A stretch of 48,037 nt of DNA, taken from positions 1 through 48,037 of the forward strand of contig JAHJWO010000045.1 of NCBI GenBank assembly GCA_018828145.1. The letters are read 5' to 3'. Below, piece after piece: positions 26,336-33,803 of this stretch (position 1 is its first letter; every line of letters begins with the position of its first letter). This DNA is from Alphaproteobacteria bacterium. GTDB lineage: Bacteria > Pseudomonadota > Alphaproteobacteria > Rhizobiales > Devosiaceae. The position numbers were made by a program, and so were the translations under genes. The notes beneath the pieces are model-generated. The model worked only from the letters and a program-made list of their open reading frames with translations. It had not been told where the DNA came from and ran no database searches.

Positions 26336-27142
26336 CGCCTCACCAATCGCTATGAGGCAGGCGTGTTGACTGGCAAGGCCCTGTTTTACGGCGGATCGCG
26401 GGCCCGGACCGAGGCGACAGGCTATGGCAATACCTATTTCGTCCAGTCCATGCTCGCGACCCAGGGGGGGAGTTTTGACGGCAAGCGGGTTGTCGTTTCT
26501 GGCTCAGGAAACGTCGCCGTCTATACGGTCGACAAGGTTCAGTCCTTCGGCGGCAAGGTTGTCGCCGTATCGGACAGCTCGGGCTATATCGTCGATGAGC
26601 GCGGTATTGATCTCGGCCTTCTCAAGCAGGTTAAAGAGGTTCGCCGGGGGCGGATCTCTGAATACCTAAAGCTCAAAGGCGATGATCGGGGTGCCCATTT
26701 TGTACACGCCGGTGAGGGATCCATTTGGGACGTGCCGTGCGATGTGGCCATGCCTTCCGCCACGCAGAATGAGTTGAGCGGGAAGGATGCGAGGACTTTG
26801 GTCGGCAATGGCGTGATAGCCGTTGGCGAAGGGGCTAACATGCCCTCCACTCCTGACGCTGTCCGCATCCTTCAGGAAAACGGTGTGATGTTTGCCCCCG
26901 GCAAGGCTGCCAACGCGGGTGGAGTTGCAACATCCGCCCTCGAAATGCAGCAAAACGCTTCCCGGGACAGCTGGACTTTCGAGCAGACCGAAGCTCGCCT
27001 CGCCAATGTCATGCGGACGATCCATGACACCTGCGCCAGTACCGCAGCCGAATATGGCGCACCCGGCGACTATGTTCTGGGTGCCAACATTGCCGGCTTC
27101 GTTAGGGTTGCCGAGTCCATGAGGGCGCTTGGCGTGATCTAG
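26333..27142 (+). pseudogene. gdhA: 3' fragment of a second glutamate dehydrogenase gene
   Basis: From [20 protein letters not shown] to VAESMRALGVI this matches residues 183-451 of the intact GdhA at 8041-9396 with no gap or stop over 269 codons; about 38 residues differ by hand count. The N-terminal substrate domain with both essential lysines is missing, so it cannot be a working dehydrogenase, though the Rossmann domain ([11 protein letters not shown]) remains. The frame stays open upstream to 26,183 through 50 unrelated codons. Divergence is too large for a recent copy, and the frame is still clean, so truncation may be recent or the piece may be kept. Confidence 0.85.
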
Positions 27143-27548
27143 CCCGCCCGGTGGGATAATGCAGCGCAGATCAAATCGATCACTGAGCGGTGACTGCCGC
27201 CTCTGGAGAAGTTTTGCTAACCGCTTTTCCGAACGTAGCGGGAGCTTTTCCACCTCGTCCTGATCGAGCGAGGTCCGGATTGGTGGGCGAGATCTGTGCA
27301 TCGAGGGCGGCCAGTTTTCCGGCCAATCTCCTAGAGTTCCCGAGACGCCCGCGCAGAGACGGTCAGGTGCTCGATGCGCGGCGTACACCGTAGCAATCTT
27401 TGTACATAGCTGCGGTGACGAGGTTGTTTCGGAATAGGGATGCCGCGTGCCCTGACACCCGATTCGCGGCGATGTACCCGATATCCTCTCAGAAGCCTGC
27501 GAGCGAACGACAAGCTACCGGGCGAGCAACAGCGAGACCGCTAGCATC
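27143..27548. other. Intergenic region between gdhA fragment and mscL
   Basis: Only short frames without recognisable motifs. Minus-strand codon texture around 27,190-27,390 is suggestive of decayed coding sequence but nothing can be named. Confidence 0.35.
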
Positions 27549-28010
27549 TCATTTGATCGTAGGTTTCGTGCCGGTCAAGCCAGAATTGGAGCGTAACGCA
27601 TCGCGAATTTCCGTTAGCAACACCTCTTCCTTGCTCGGGGCGGGCGTGGTCGCCACCGGCTCTTTAGCCGCTTCGCGTTTCAGCGAATTGATGCCCTTAA
27701 CCACCAGGAACAGCACGAAGGCGATTATGGTGAACTTGACTATGGCGTTGATGAACAGGCCGACATTGAGCGTGGCCACGCCCGCTTCCCGCGCCGCAGC
27801 AACCGAGGGCACGGCTATGTTGTCGGGGTTCGACAGCACGACGAACAGGTTAGAAAAATCAACGCCGCCAATGATTAGGCCGATAAGGGGCATGAACACG
27901 TCATCGACCAATGACGAGACAATTGCGCCAAAGGCAGCCCCGATTATTACACCGATCGCAAGATCAATCATGTTGCCCTTAATGGCAAAATCCCGAAATT
28001 CCTTGAGCAT
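27549..28010 (-). CDS. mscL: Large-conductance mechanosensitive channel
   Basis: A 153-residue inner-membrane channel that opens under osmotic downshock. The start [20 protein letters not shown], then [20 protein letters not shown], is the MscL S1 helix and TM1; TM2 is [20 protein letters not shown]; the C-terminal helix [12 protein letters not shown] is typical. It follows the DUF1508 gene by 3 bases and is probably in its operon. Confidence 0.96.
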   Translation of the reverse strand: MLKEFRDFAIKGNMIDLAIGVIIGAAFGAIVSSLVDDVFMPLIGLIIGGVDFSNLFVVLSNPDNIAVPSVAAAREAGVATLNVGLFINAIVKFTIIAFVLFLVVKGINSLKREAAKEPVATTPAPSKEEVLLTEIRDALRSNSGLTGTKPTIK

Positions 28011-28013
28011 CTT

Positions 28014-28400
28014 CTATTCTCCAGTGATGGCTCTAGCCTCATCGACAACCTCGGCACCGGGGCTGTTTTTCTTGACAGAAGCGATCGCCTTCAGAGCGCT
28101 GGACTTAGACTTGTAGGTTTCCGAGCGCACCATAGGTTCGCCGTTAGCGGCGACGAAACGCACGAAGGTCTGGCCGTCTTTGCTGGCTACGATTTCGAAG
28201 CGGTACCCCGAACCTTCTTCGCCCTTGGTTAGGTCAACAGCGGGGGCGTCGGGCGCGTTCTTCTTTATCGACTCTATAGCCGACTTGGCGCTGCCCTTCT
28301 GCTTATAATTCTCCGACCATACAATGGCTTCTCTGTTATAGACAAAGGCGAATTTGAACTGGTCGTTTGCGGCGGCTTCGATCTTGAACTTGTGCGCCAT
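28014..28400 (-). CDS. Tandem DUF1508 (YegP-like) protein
   Basis: A 128-residue cytoplasmic protein with two copies of the DUF1508 unit: KFKIEAAANDQFKFAFVYNR...SAKSAIESIKKN (about 4-49) and YRFEIVASKDGQTFVRFVAA...SALKAIASVKKNSP (about 66-115). The function is unknown. In this window it heads a pair with mscL, so a link with stress or osmotic response is possible. Confidence 0.85.
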   Translation of the reverse strand: MAHKFKIEAAANDQFKFAFVYNREAIVWSENYKQKGSAKSAIESIKKNAPDAPAVDLTKGEEGSGYRFEIVASKDGQTFVRFVAANGEPMVRSETYKSKSSALKAIASVKKNSPGAEVVDEARAITGE

Positions 28401-28415
28401 GAGGCTAGCTCTCCT

Positions 28416-28455
28416 CTAGAGTGGACCGTGGACCGTCTTGCAGCGACCACTCTAG
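28416..28455. repeat. Inverted repeat upstream of DUF1508-mscL operon
   Basis: CTAGAGTGG and CCACTCTAG are perfect 9-bp arms with a 22-base spacer; the spacer also repeats GTGGACC twice. The position just upstream of the operon start suggests an operator or a 5' hairpin. Confidence 0.4.
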
Positions 28456-28649
28456 CGGAGCAGGTGCGAAAGAAAAGGCCCGAACTGAGCATCGGAGAGA
28501 ATAAGTCCGCGAAGGATTACGTCCCTTTACTTCGGCTATTTGAGCCATCCATTTTAGGGTGACGGCGAGGAGATATCCCTGACCTTGTCCATCACCCGCC
28601 GTCGTCATCCCCCAATCTGGTCCACAACGTCACTGGGACACTCAACAGA

Positions 28650-28935
28650 CCTCAACCGATCAATGAGATGACCCAGCGTAATGCGGCGCTGGTGGAAGAA
28701 ACCAACGCGGCGATTGAACCGACCGAAAGTCAGGCCAGCAACTCGACGGATCGTTGGCATCTTCGTGCTCGAAGCGGCCCGACGCTGCCAGAGCACCCAC
28801 CCATGGCCGGGGCCACGCCGACCAGCATTAACGGGCTGCAGGACCAGGTCAAGGAGGCTGCTAAATCCGACATCAGCCAATGCTGCTATCACCGAAACAG
28901 GGCAGACGGAGCCATCCACTCCAAAACACTGACCG
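28650..28935 (+). pseudogene. Frameshifted tail of a methyl-accepting chemotaxis protein
   Basis: EMTQRNAALVEETNAAIEPTE then SQAS (28,665-28,735) matches the end of a chemoreceptor signalling helix. One missing base after CTCGAC (about 28,740) shifts the frame, after which RIVGIFVLEAARR continues the usual LDRIVxxF. Back in the first frame, SINGLQDQVKEAAKSDISQ resembles the C-terminal KGLQEKVxxAAKSYLS of Hyphomicrobiales receptors. The ligand-binding and membrane parts are absent. A dead fragment. Confidence 0.68.
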
Positions 28936-29756
28936 CCCTAGCTCGCCCCCCGAATAAGATCTCAGAAAAACCTATGCCTAAATGGTCTTTACATTAGACG
29001 GCAGTTAGGTGGTCACTGTCTAGCGGAGCGCACCACTTGTCCGAGGTGTCATGACCCGCATGAACGAGTGGCGGACCAAACTCTGTGCGAGGGCCCGCAT
29101 ACCAATGGTGTCGCTCTTCCAAGGCCGGGGCCTCGACCGCTGCGCTGAGTAACATTGCATCCAGTGGGGGTGCCTGGAGGGTGCGCACCATGGCGCAGCG
29201 TCACGGCACCTGCAGCGCGCTTACGGTCTCTTGATAAAGAATGGATTGTCCCATCAGTCGGCGACCGTAAACGATCGCCTTCTGAGTCTTTGCTTCAAAG
29301 CATTGACCGCCCCCCGGTTGTGTGAAAACTTCCACACGGAATGCCACTCAAACTTCCACACAAGTGTGTAAGGACCGACTTTTTTCCTTTCAATTTCAAT
29401 AACTTGCGGCGGAAACCTTCCTTGCATGGAATCCAGGTTCCCCAGCCAAATTCTCAGAAAAACTGATTTTCCAGCAGGCTAGCACGAAGAGATCGATGGT
29501 CACCCGACTTCGAGCCGCTGGTCACCTGCAGGACGCGTAATGACGGCCTGAGAAAGTAATACTGAGCGATCTGCGTGGAACGCAGTCACAACTCCATGCC
29601 CTTCGAAATGCGCTGCCGACAACTAAATGATCCCGCGGTGGTCAACCTTTGTGGACGATCATCCGGCGGCTTGGCGCCGCGTCCTCCCTTGTGGGAGCCA
29701 TGGCGCGGCACACGGTGATCTTCCCTGATGCAAGAAAACGGGAACCGCGCTAGTAC
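28936..29756. other. Long intergenic region before the MFS gene
   Basis: No gene is supported. It includes the GTGTG/CACAC repeat cluster at 29,321-29,369 followed by an AT-rich stretch (29,380-29,405). The remainder shows only short frames. It has the look of a former mobile-element insertion zone. Confidence 0.4.
29321..29369. repeat. Cluster of GTGTG/CACAC and AAACTTCCACAC repeats
   Basis: AAACTTCCACAC occurs at 29,327-29,338 and 29,351-29,362. Around them GTGTG (29,321-29,325), CACAC (29,334-29,338), CACAC (29,358-29,362) and GTGTG (29,365-29,369) make two inverted pairs. Multiple short terminal repeats of this sort occur at ends of IS21-like elements, but no transposase is near, so a single IS end or a protein-binding array are both possible. 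Confidence 0.45.
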
Positions 29757-31037
29757 TTGCATGCTGGCACAGGACCGGCTGCTGGGTGCATGCTCATGGC
29801 AGAGTCTGCAGGGACCGACGTTACCGGTCTGAAACATAGGGGCCGCATTTCTCAACTGGTGACCCTGTCGGCAGTCATCGCCTATACGGCAGGCAATGCC
29901 TTCATGTCCGGCGGATTAGGTGTCGCCGGCCGGGAGATTGGTCTCAGCGCCATTGAGACGGGCTCCATACTCAGCTTCGGTGCGCTGGCCGGGGTCTTGG
30001 CCGCCCCGCTATGGGGACATGCCTCCGATACCACCAGTCGGCGCCTGCTGCTGCTGCTGGTGGTTCCGCTGGTCGCAGCCGGCCCGGCCATCGCCGCTGC
30101 GGTCTTCTTCTGGCCCTGGGCACTCGCGGCATCCCTGGCCTTCCCGGTGCTGGCCGGAGCGCGACTGGTCCAAGCCGCCTCTGGCGCCGCTCTCATTCCC
30201 ATTGCGCAAAGCTTGACCACCGAAACGACGACGCCGCAACAACGGGTCAGTGGCATGGGCATGTTGGGCGTAGCCATAAGCCTGGGAACGCTGGCAGGCT
30301 CGGTCCTGCTCTGGTTAACAGCCGGCCTCGGTCCCGGCGCGGGCTTTGCAGCCGTGGCGGGCCTTGGCGTTGCGGCCTTCGTCCTGACGGTTTGGCTCTT
30401 CCGGGACCGCGACCGCCAACCGGAAATGGAGCCTGGGGAACGCGCCGTGCCGCTTCGGCTGGTCTGGCCGAACCTGGCGATCACCTTTCTGGGTTTCCTG
30501 GCCTATACCATGGTGCAGCCGGTTCTAGGCTTCCGGTTCATGGATGCATTCGGGCTTGGCAGCGCGGAGGCCGCCGGCAATGCCGGATTGGTTCTCACCG
30601 CGGCGGCGGTGATGCTGGTCATCGTGCAGTTCCTCGTCGCAGCCCGCAAGAACTGGGAGGCCACGCCAATGCTGCGCACAGGCAGCATTGCGGGCCTCGT
30701 CGGGGCCCTGCTGTTATGGGTCGCCCAGGACTTCATCCAGTTGGCTGCCGCAATGGCGCTGGTGGGCATCGCGCTCGCCTTCATGTCCCCCGCCAACCTG
30801 GCGCATATGAGCCTCGTCACCGGCCGCGGAGCACAAGGCAAGCTGGGCGGGCTTAACGTGGCGGCGCGCGGATTGGGCGTGGCCGCTGGACCGATCTGCG
30901 GCACTTTCCTTTATGTTTGGCAACCTGAGGCGCCCTTTGTGGTCGCAGCAATGATCGTCACGATCATTGTCGGGCTGACACGCATCATGCGGACCTCCCC
31001 TTCTCCCGTTACACCCAGCGCAGCGCAGTCGGGGTAG
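29757..31037 (+). CDS. Major facilitator superfamily transporter
   Basis: Up to 426 residues with twelve hydrophobic helices. The loop between helices 2 and 3 reads GHASDTTSRRLLLLL, a form of the MFS GxxxD(R/K)xxRR motif, and the sixth and seventh helices are separated by a charged linker RDRDRQPEMEPGERAVP. Helix 4 ends in GARLVQAASGAALIPIAQSL. Such proteins export drugs or metabolites; the substrate cannot be told. The start is uncertain: ATG 29757, 29790 or 29796; the first helix begins well after all of them. It stands alone. Confidence 0.85.
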   Translation: MHAGTGPAAGCMLMAESAGTDVTGLKHRGRISQLVTLSAVIAYTAGNAFMSGGLGVAGREIGLSAIETGSILSFGALAGVLAAPLWGHASDTTSRRLLLLLVVPLVAAGPAIAAAVFFWPWALAASLAFPVLAGARLVQAASGAALIPIAQSLTTETTTPQQRVSGMGMLGVAISLGTLAGSVLLWLTAGLGPGAGFAAVAGLGVAAFVLTVWLFRDRDRQPEMEPGERAVPLRLVWPNLAITFLGFLAYTMVQPVLGFRFMDAFGLGSAEAAGNAGLVLTAAAVMLVIVQFLVAARKNWEATPMLRTGSIAGLVGALLLWVAQDFIQLAAAMALVGIALAFMSPANLAHMSLVTGRGAQGKLGGLNVAARGLGVAAGPICGTFLYVWQPEAPFVVAAMIVTIIVGLTRIMRTSPSPVTPSAAQSG

Positions 31038-31096
31038 TAACCTGTTCGAGTAACAAGACCACTCGGTCAGCTGCCTTCGGTGCTGCCTGCCGGTGG

Positions 31097-31147
31097 CACC
31101 AGGGCCCTCTCGTCGAGGGTAAGCTTGACGCAGGAAGGGCCCTGGTG
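31097..31147. terminator. Long perfect inverted repeat between MFS and DUF1127 genes
   Basis: CACCAGGGCCCT and AGGGCCCTGGTG are perfect 12-bp arms; inside the 27-base spacer CGTC/GACG add a second short stem. It lies between the 3' ends of two convergent genes, so a shared transcript end is likely. No T-run is present on either side. Confidence 0.5.
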
Positions 31148-31171
31148 ATCCGAGCACAAACAAACGTGACA

Positions 31172-31423
31172 TCAGGCATGTGTTACAGGATGCCGCGTAG
31201 TCCAAGCCCCGAGCAGGATTCGCCCCCAATGCGACCAGGACCGGCCGCGGCGCTGCACGGCAGGCTGGTCGAACGGGGCTTCATCCTTGACGACGCGGCC
31301 ACCCAGACGCCGATAGCCGATGTCTCTCAGCAAATCATCGCTCAGGTGGTCAAGTTCACCGCTGCCGCGCGAGATGTTCAGATCGCCAGCGAGGCCGTTA
31401 GCTAGAAGGATAGAGTAGTCCAT
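31172..31423 (-). CDS. DUF1127-type small protein
   Basis: An 83-residue protein with the core ELDHLSDDLLRDIGYRR, the DUF1127 pattern (LSDxxLxDIG), near residue 25-40. Small DUF1127 proteins in alphaproteobacteria take part in RNA maturation and phosphate or stress responses. Usually the domain is C-terminal and arginine-rich; here a tail of about 40 residues (FDQPAVQRRGRSWSHWGRIL) follows. ATG 31423 has GGAG upstream; the frame is open to 31507 without a plausible start. Confidence 0.62.
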   Translation of the reverse strand: MDYSILLANGLAGDLNISRGSGELDHLSDDLLRDIGYRRLGGRVVKDEAPFDQPAVQRRGRSWSHWGRILLGAWTTRHPVTHA

Positions 31424-31584
31424 GATACCGTCTCCATACTCGATGCGCCGAACTCTGAGTGAGTAGCGTCGTTGCCTGTCACCGGTTGGCGTTCGCGAGT
31501 AGATCAACCTGAACGCGACGATACCTCCACCGTTTGGTGGAGCTCACGACATGCCTCCAAACTCGGTGAGCCCCGGAGGGCGAA

Positions 31585-32727
31585 ATGGAGCAGGCGTTTG
31601 CTCTGGACGAGATGTCGGACCTGGTGGCCGCCATATATGACTGTGCCATCGATCCGAACGAATGGCCTCGAGCACTGGCGGCGCTTTGCGCGGCGATGAA
31701 CTTCAAGAGCGCAGCGCTCAACCTGCGCACCTATCCGTCTGGCGACATTCTGCTGCTGTACACCAGCGGAATCGAGCAGCACTGGCTTGAAAAGCTACAT
31801 GGATACGGTGCTGAGGCGCTGGAGCAGTGGGGCGGAATTGGCAAGCTCCTGACCTACGACCCCAACCAGCCGGCGCTGATGTCCGAGAAGCACAAGGAAG
31901 GGCTGACCGAGGCGAACCGCATCTATGTTGAATGGACCAAGCCCCGCGGAATCATCGACGTTATGGCATTCGGGCTTGCGCGTGATGGTGCCGCCGTGGG
32001 CACCATGGCGTTTGGTCGCCATCGCGATGCCGGCCCCGTCACCGAGCGTGAGCTTTCGCTGGCGCGCTTGCTAATTCCGCACCTGCAGAGATCCGTGGCC
32101 ATATCGCGCTTGCTGGATATTGGCTCCATCAAGTCGGATATGTTCCAGAGCGTGGTCGATGCGCTGTCCGTGGGTGTGGTCGTCACCGACGTCAGCCTCA
32201 AGATCATCCATGCCAATCAGGCCGCGCAACGGATGCTGTCCGCAGGTGCGCCGGTGAGTGCCGTCAAAGGTAGGCTATCTGTGCCGTCTCCAGGCGCAAC
32301 ACCAGCGCTTTCAAGGGCGGTGACGAAGGCTGCGACGGATGAGAAATCTCTGGGATCCAATGGCTTTGGGATACCCCTGCGGCTGGGAGACCAGACCCAT
32401 GTCTTCCACGTCCTGCCACTTCGCTCAGGGCAGCTCCGGCCCACGGTCAGCGTGTCAGCCGACGCTGCTATCTTCATTACCCCGTCACGAAAATCACCGC
32501 TCTGGCCCGAGCTGGAGATAGCCTCCCTGTTTGATCTGACGCCCGCGGAGGCCAAGGTCTTCGAAAAGATTTCGGCAGGAGCGTCACCGCAGCAGATCGC
32601 AGCCGAGACCGGCGCGGCCCAGAGCACGATCAAGACCCACCTGCTGCAGGTGTTCGCAAAGACCGGTTGCCACCGCCAGGCCGAGCTTGTTGCCCTGGCT
32701 TCGTCCCTCAAGTTGCCAGTCTGGTGA
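31585..32727 (+). CDS. LuxR-type transcriptional regulator with PAS-like domain
   Basis: A 380-residue protein. The C-terminal helix-turn-helix is clear: FDLTPAEAKVFEKISAGASP, QQIAAETGAAQSTIKTHLLQ, VFAKTGCHRQAELV. A middle segment (FQSVVDALSVGVVVTDVSLK, IIHANQAAQRML, about 193-224) has the form of a PAS domain, and the N-terminal 180 residues look like a sensory region. There is no receiver Asp site or membrane helix. Signal and targets are unknown. The gene follows the DUF1127 gene divergently and precedes the converging DUF1028 gene. Confidence 0.87.
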   Translation: MEQAFALDEMSDLVAAIYDCAIDPNEWPRALAALCAAMNFKSAALNLRTYPSGDILLLYTSGIEQHWLEKLHGYGAEALEQWGGIGKLLTYDPNQPALMSEKHKEGLTEANRIYVEWTKPRGIIDVMAFGLARDGAAVGTMAFGRHRDAGPVTERELSLARLLIPHLQRSVAISRLLDIGSIKSDMFQSVVDALSVGVVVTDVSLKIIHANQAAQRMLSAGAPVSAVKGRLSVPSPGATPALSRAVTKAATDEKSLGSNGFGIPLRLGDQTHVFHVLPLRSGQLRPTVSVSADAAIFITPSRKSPLWPELEIASLFDLTPAEAKVFEKISAGASPQQIAAETGAAQSTIKTHLLQVFAKTGCHRQAELVALASSLKLPVW

Positions 32728-32997
32728 CTATCAACCAGCGATGTGGATGGTCAGAGTCGCTGCGCGCCCCCTGTTTGGATTTTGGATCACCTTTGGCGCC
32801 TCCCCGAAAACCGACATTGCAGGATTCCGTCAGCAGCCGTCAGGCGCATCCATATTCGACGATAAAATCCGGCTGCCGACAGCTTCCGTGCCGGTGCTGC
32901 CGGTGTCCCAAATAGGCAGCAAAGTCTCGTATGGGGAAAACGAACTCACTGCTTTGGGCATTGGTGTGACCGGTGCGGACGTCCGCCGATTGTCCAT

Positions 32998-33669
32998 TCA
33001 TGTCGTAAGTTTGCGCCATTCACCATCAGCGTGTCGTCGCGGAACGTCGGCGAAAAACTCCGCATAGGGGCCCGAAGTAGCGAGGGCAAATAGCTGCTCC
33101 AGCGCGGCCATTGGCTCGTCAGACGCATCAACTCTCAAATCCAGATCAGGATAGGCCTGACTCGTATAGACGCGCAGGGCGGCGGAGCCGATGCCACGGC
33201 TGTCGCCGCCCGCCGCAGCACCCGCCAGCAGGGCGGCGAGTAACCTGCCGGCGAAGCCCGCCTTATGTTGACAGTGATAGCCCGCAAGCATCTCATCGAG
33301 CACTGCCGGACCCGTCAGCATGTTCCCGGCCAGTGCCACTCCCGCTGCCGTGAGGTGCCCCGCATAGGGCACACATTGTTCGCCGGTCCATCCCTCGGAC
33401 GCGCCGTTGGCATCAACGACGATGACTTGACGCTGGCGCGCTTCGGTGTCCCGAGCGAGCGCGGCCTGCAAGGCCGCTGCGGCCGGGTGCTCATCCAGCA
33501 GCGCCAGCGTGTCGATCGCCAGATAGGGGTTTGTCATGGCCTGGGTCGCCACCGCACCCACACGACTGCGGCCATGCGGCACCAGTGCCCCGACCATGGG
33601 CCCGGCCGTGGCCGTGGCGATACCCAGGGCGCCCGTATCGGGATCACGGGCCACGATGGAAAAGGTCAT
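32998..33669 (-). CDS. DUF1028 family protein
   Basis: A 223-residue protein starting MTFSIVARDPDTGALGIATA, with VGAVATQAMTNPYLA, NMLTGPAVLDEMLAGY and DLDLRVDASDEPMAALEQL, all DUF1028 landmarks. The family has an Ntn-hydrolase-like fold and is commonly encoded beside peptide transporters and aminopeptidases; its reaction is unknown. It is divergent from the peptide ABC operon across two operator-like repeats, so co-regulation is likely. A GTG immediately before the ATG is an alternative start. Confidence 0.9.
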   Translation of the reverse strand: MTFSIVARDPDTGALGIATATAGPMVGALVPHGRSRVGAVATQAMTNPYLAIDTLALLDEHPAAAALQAALARDTEARQRQVIVVDANGASEGWTGEQCVPYAGHLTAAGVALAGNMLTGPAVLDEMLAGYHCQHKAGFAGRLLAALLAGAAAGGDSRGIGSAALRVYTSQAYPDLDLRVDASDEPMAALEQLFALATSGPYAEFFADVPRRHADGEWRKLTT

Positions 33670-33690
33670 CACGCATCCTAACGCATAGAC

Positions 33691-33738
33691 TATTTATCAT
33701 CACAAATTGACGGTGCTCGAAATTTATGATGATAAATT
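33691..33738. promoter_or_regulatory. Twin 18-bp operators in divergent DUF1028 / peptide ABC promoter
   Basis: TATTTAT-CATC-ACAAATT (33,691-33,708) and AATTTAT-GATG-ATAAATT (33,721-33,738) are two copies of an AATTTAT-N4-ATAAATT palindrome, the second perfect in its arms. Their centres are exactly 30 bp apart, about three helical turns. The GntR/FadR-type protein at 39,038, in the same operon as the transporter, is the natural candidate to bind them. Confidence 0.65.
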
Positions 33739-33803
33739 ACCAGAGTTCTTTTCTCACGGTCCTTTTCGCGAGGCAAGAGCGAGGGAAAGCAAGGAGGTTT
33801 CAC

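Noticed and set aside
28605..28919. A 104-codon minus-strand frame upstream of the DUF1508 gene
   Set aside because: It is antisense to the chemoreceptor remnant, whose motifs on the plus strand are clear.
32687..33067. A 126-codon plus-strand frame between the LuxR-type and DUF1028 genes
   Set aside because: It overlaps the end of both real genes in other frames and has random-looking composition.
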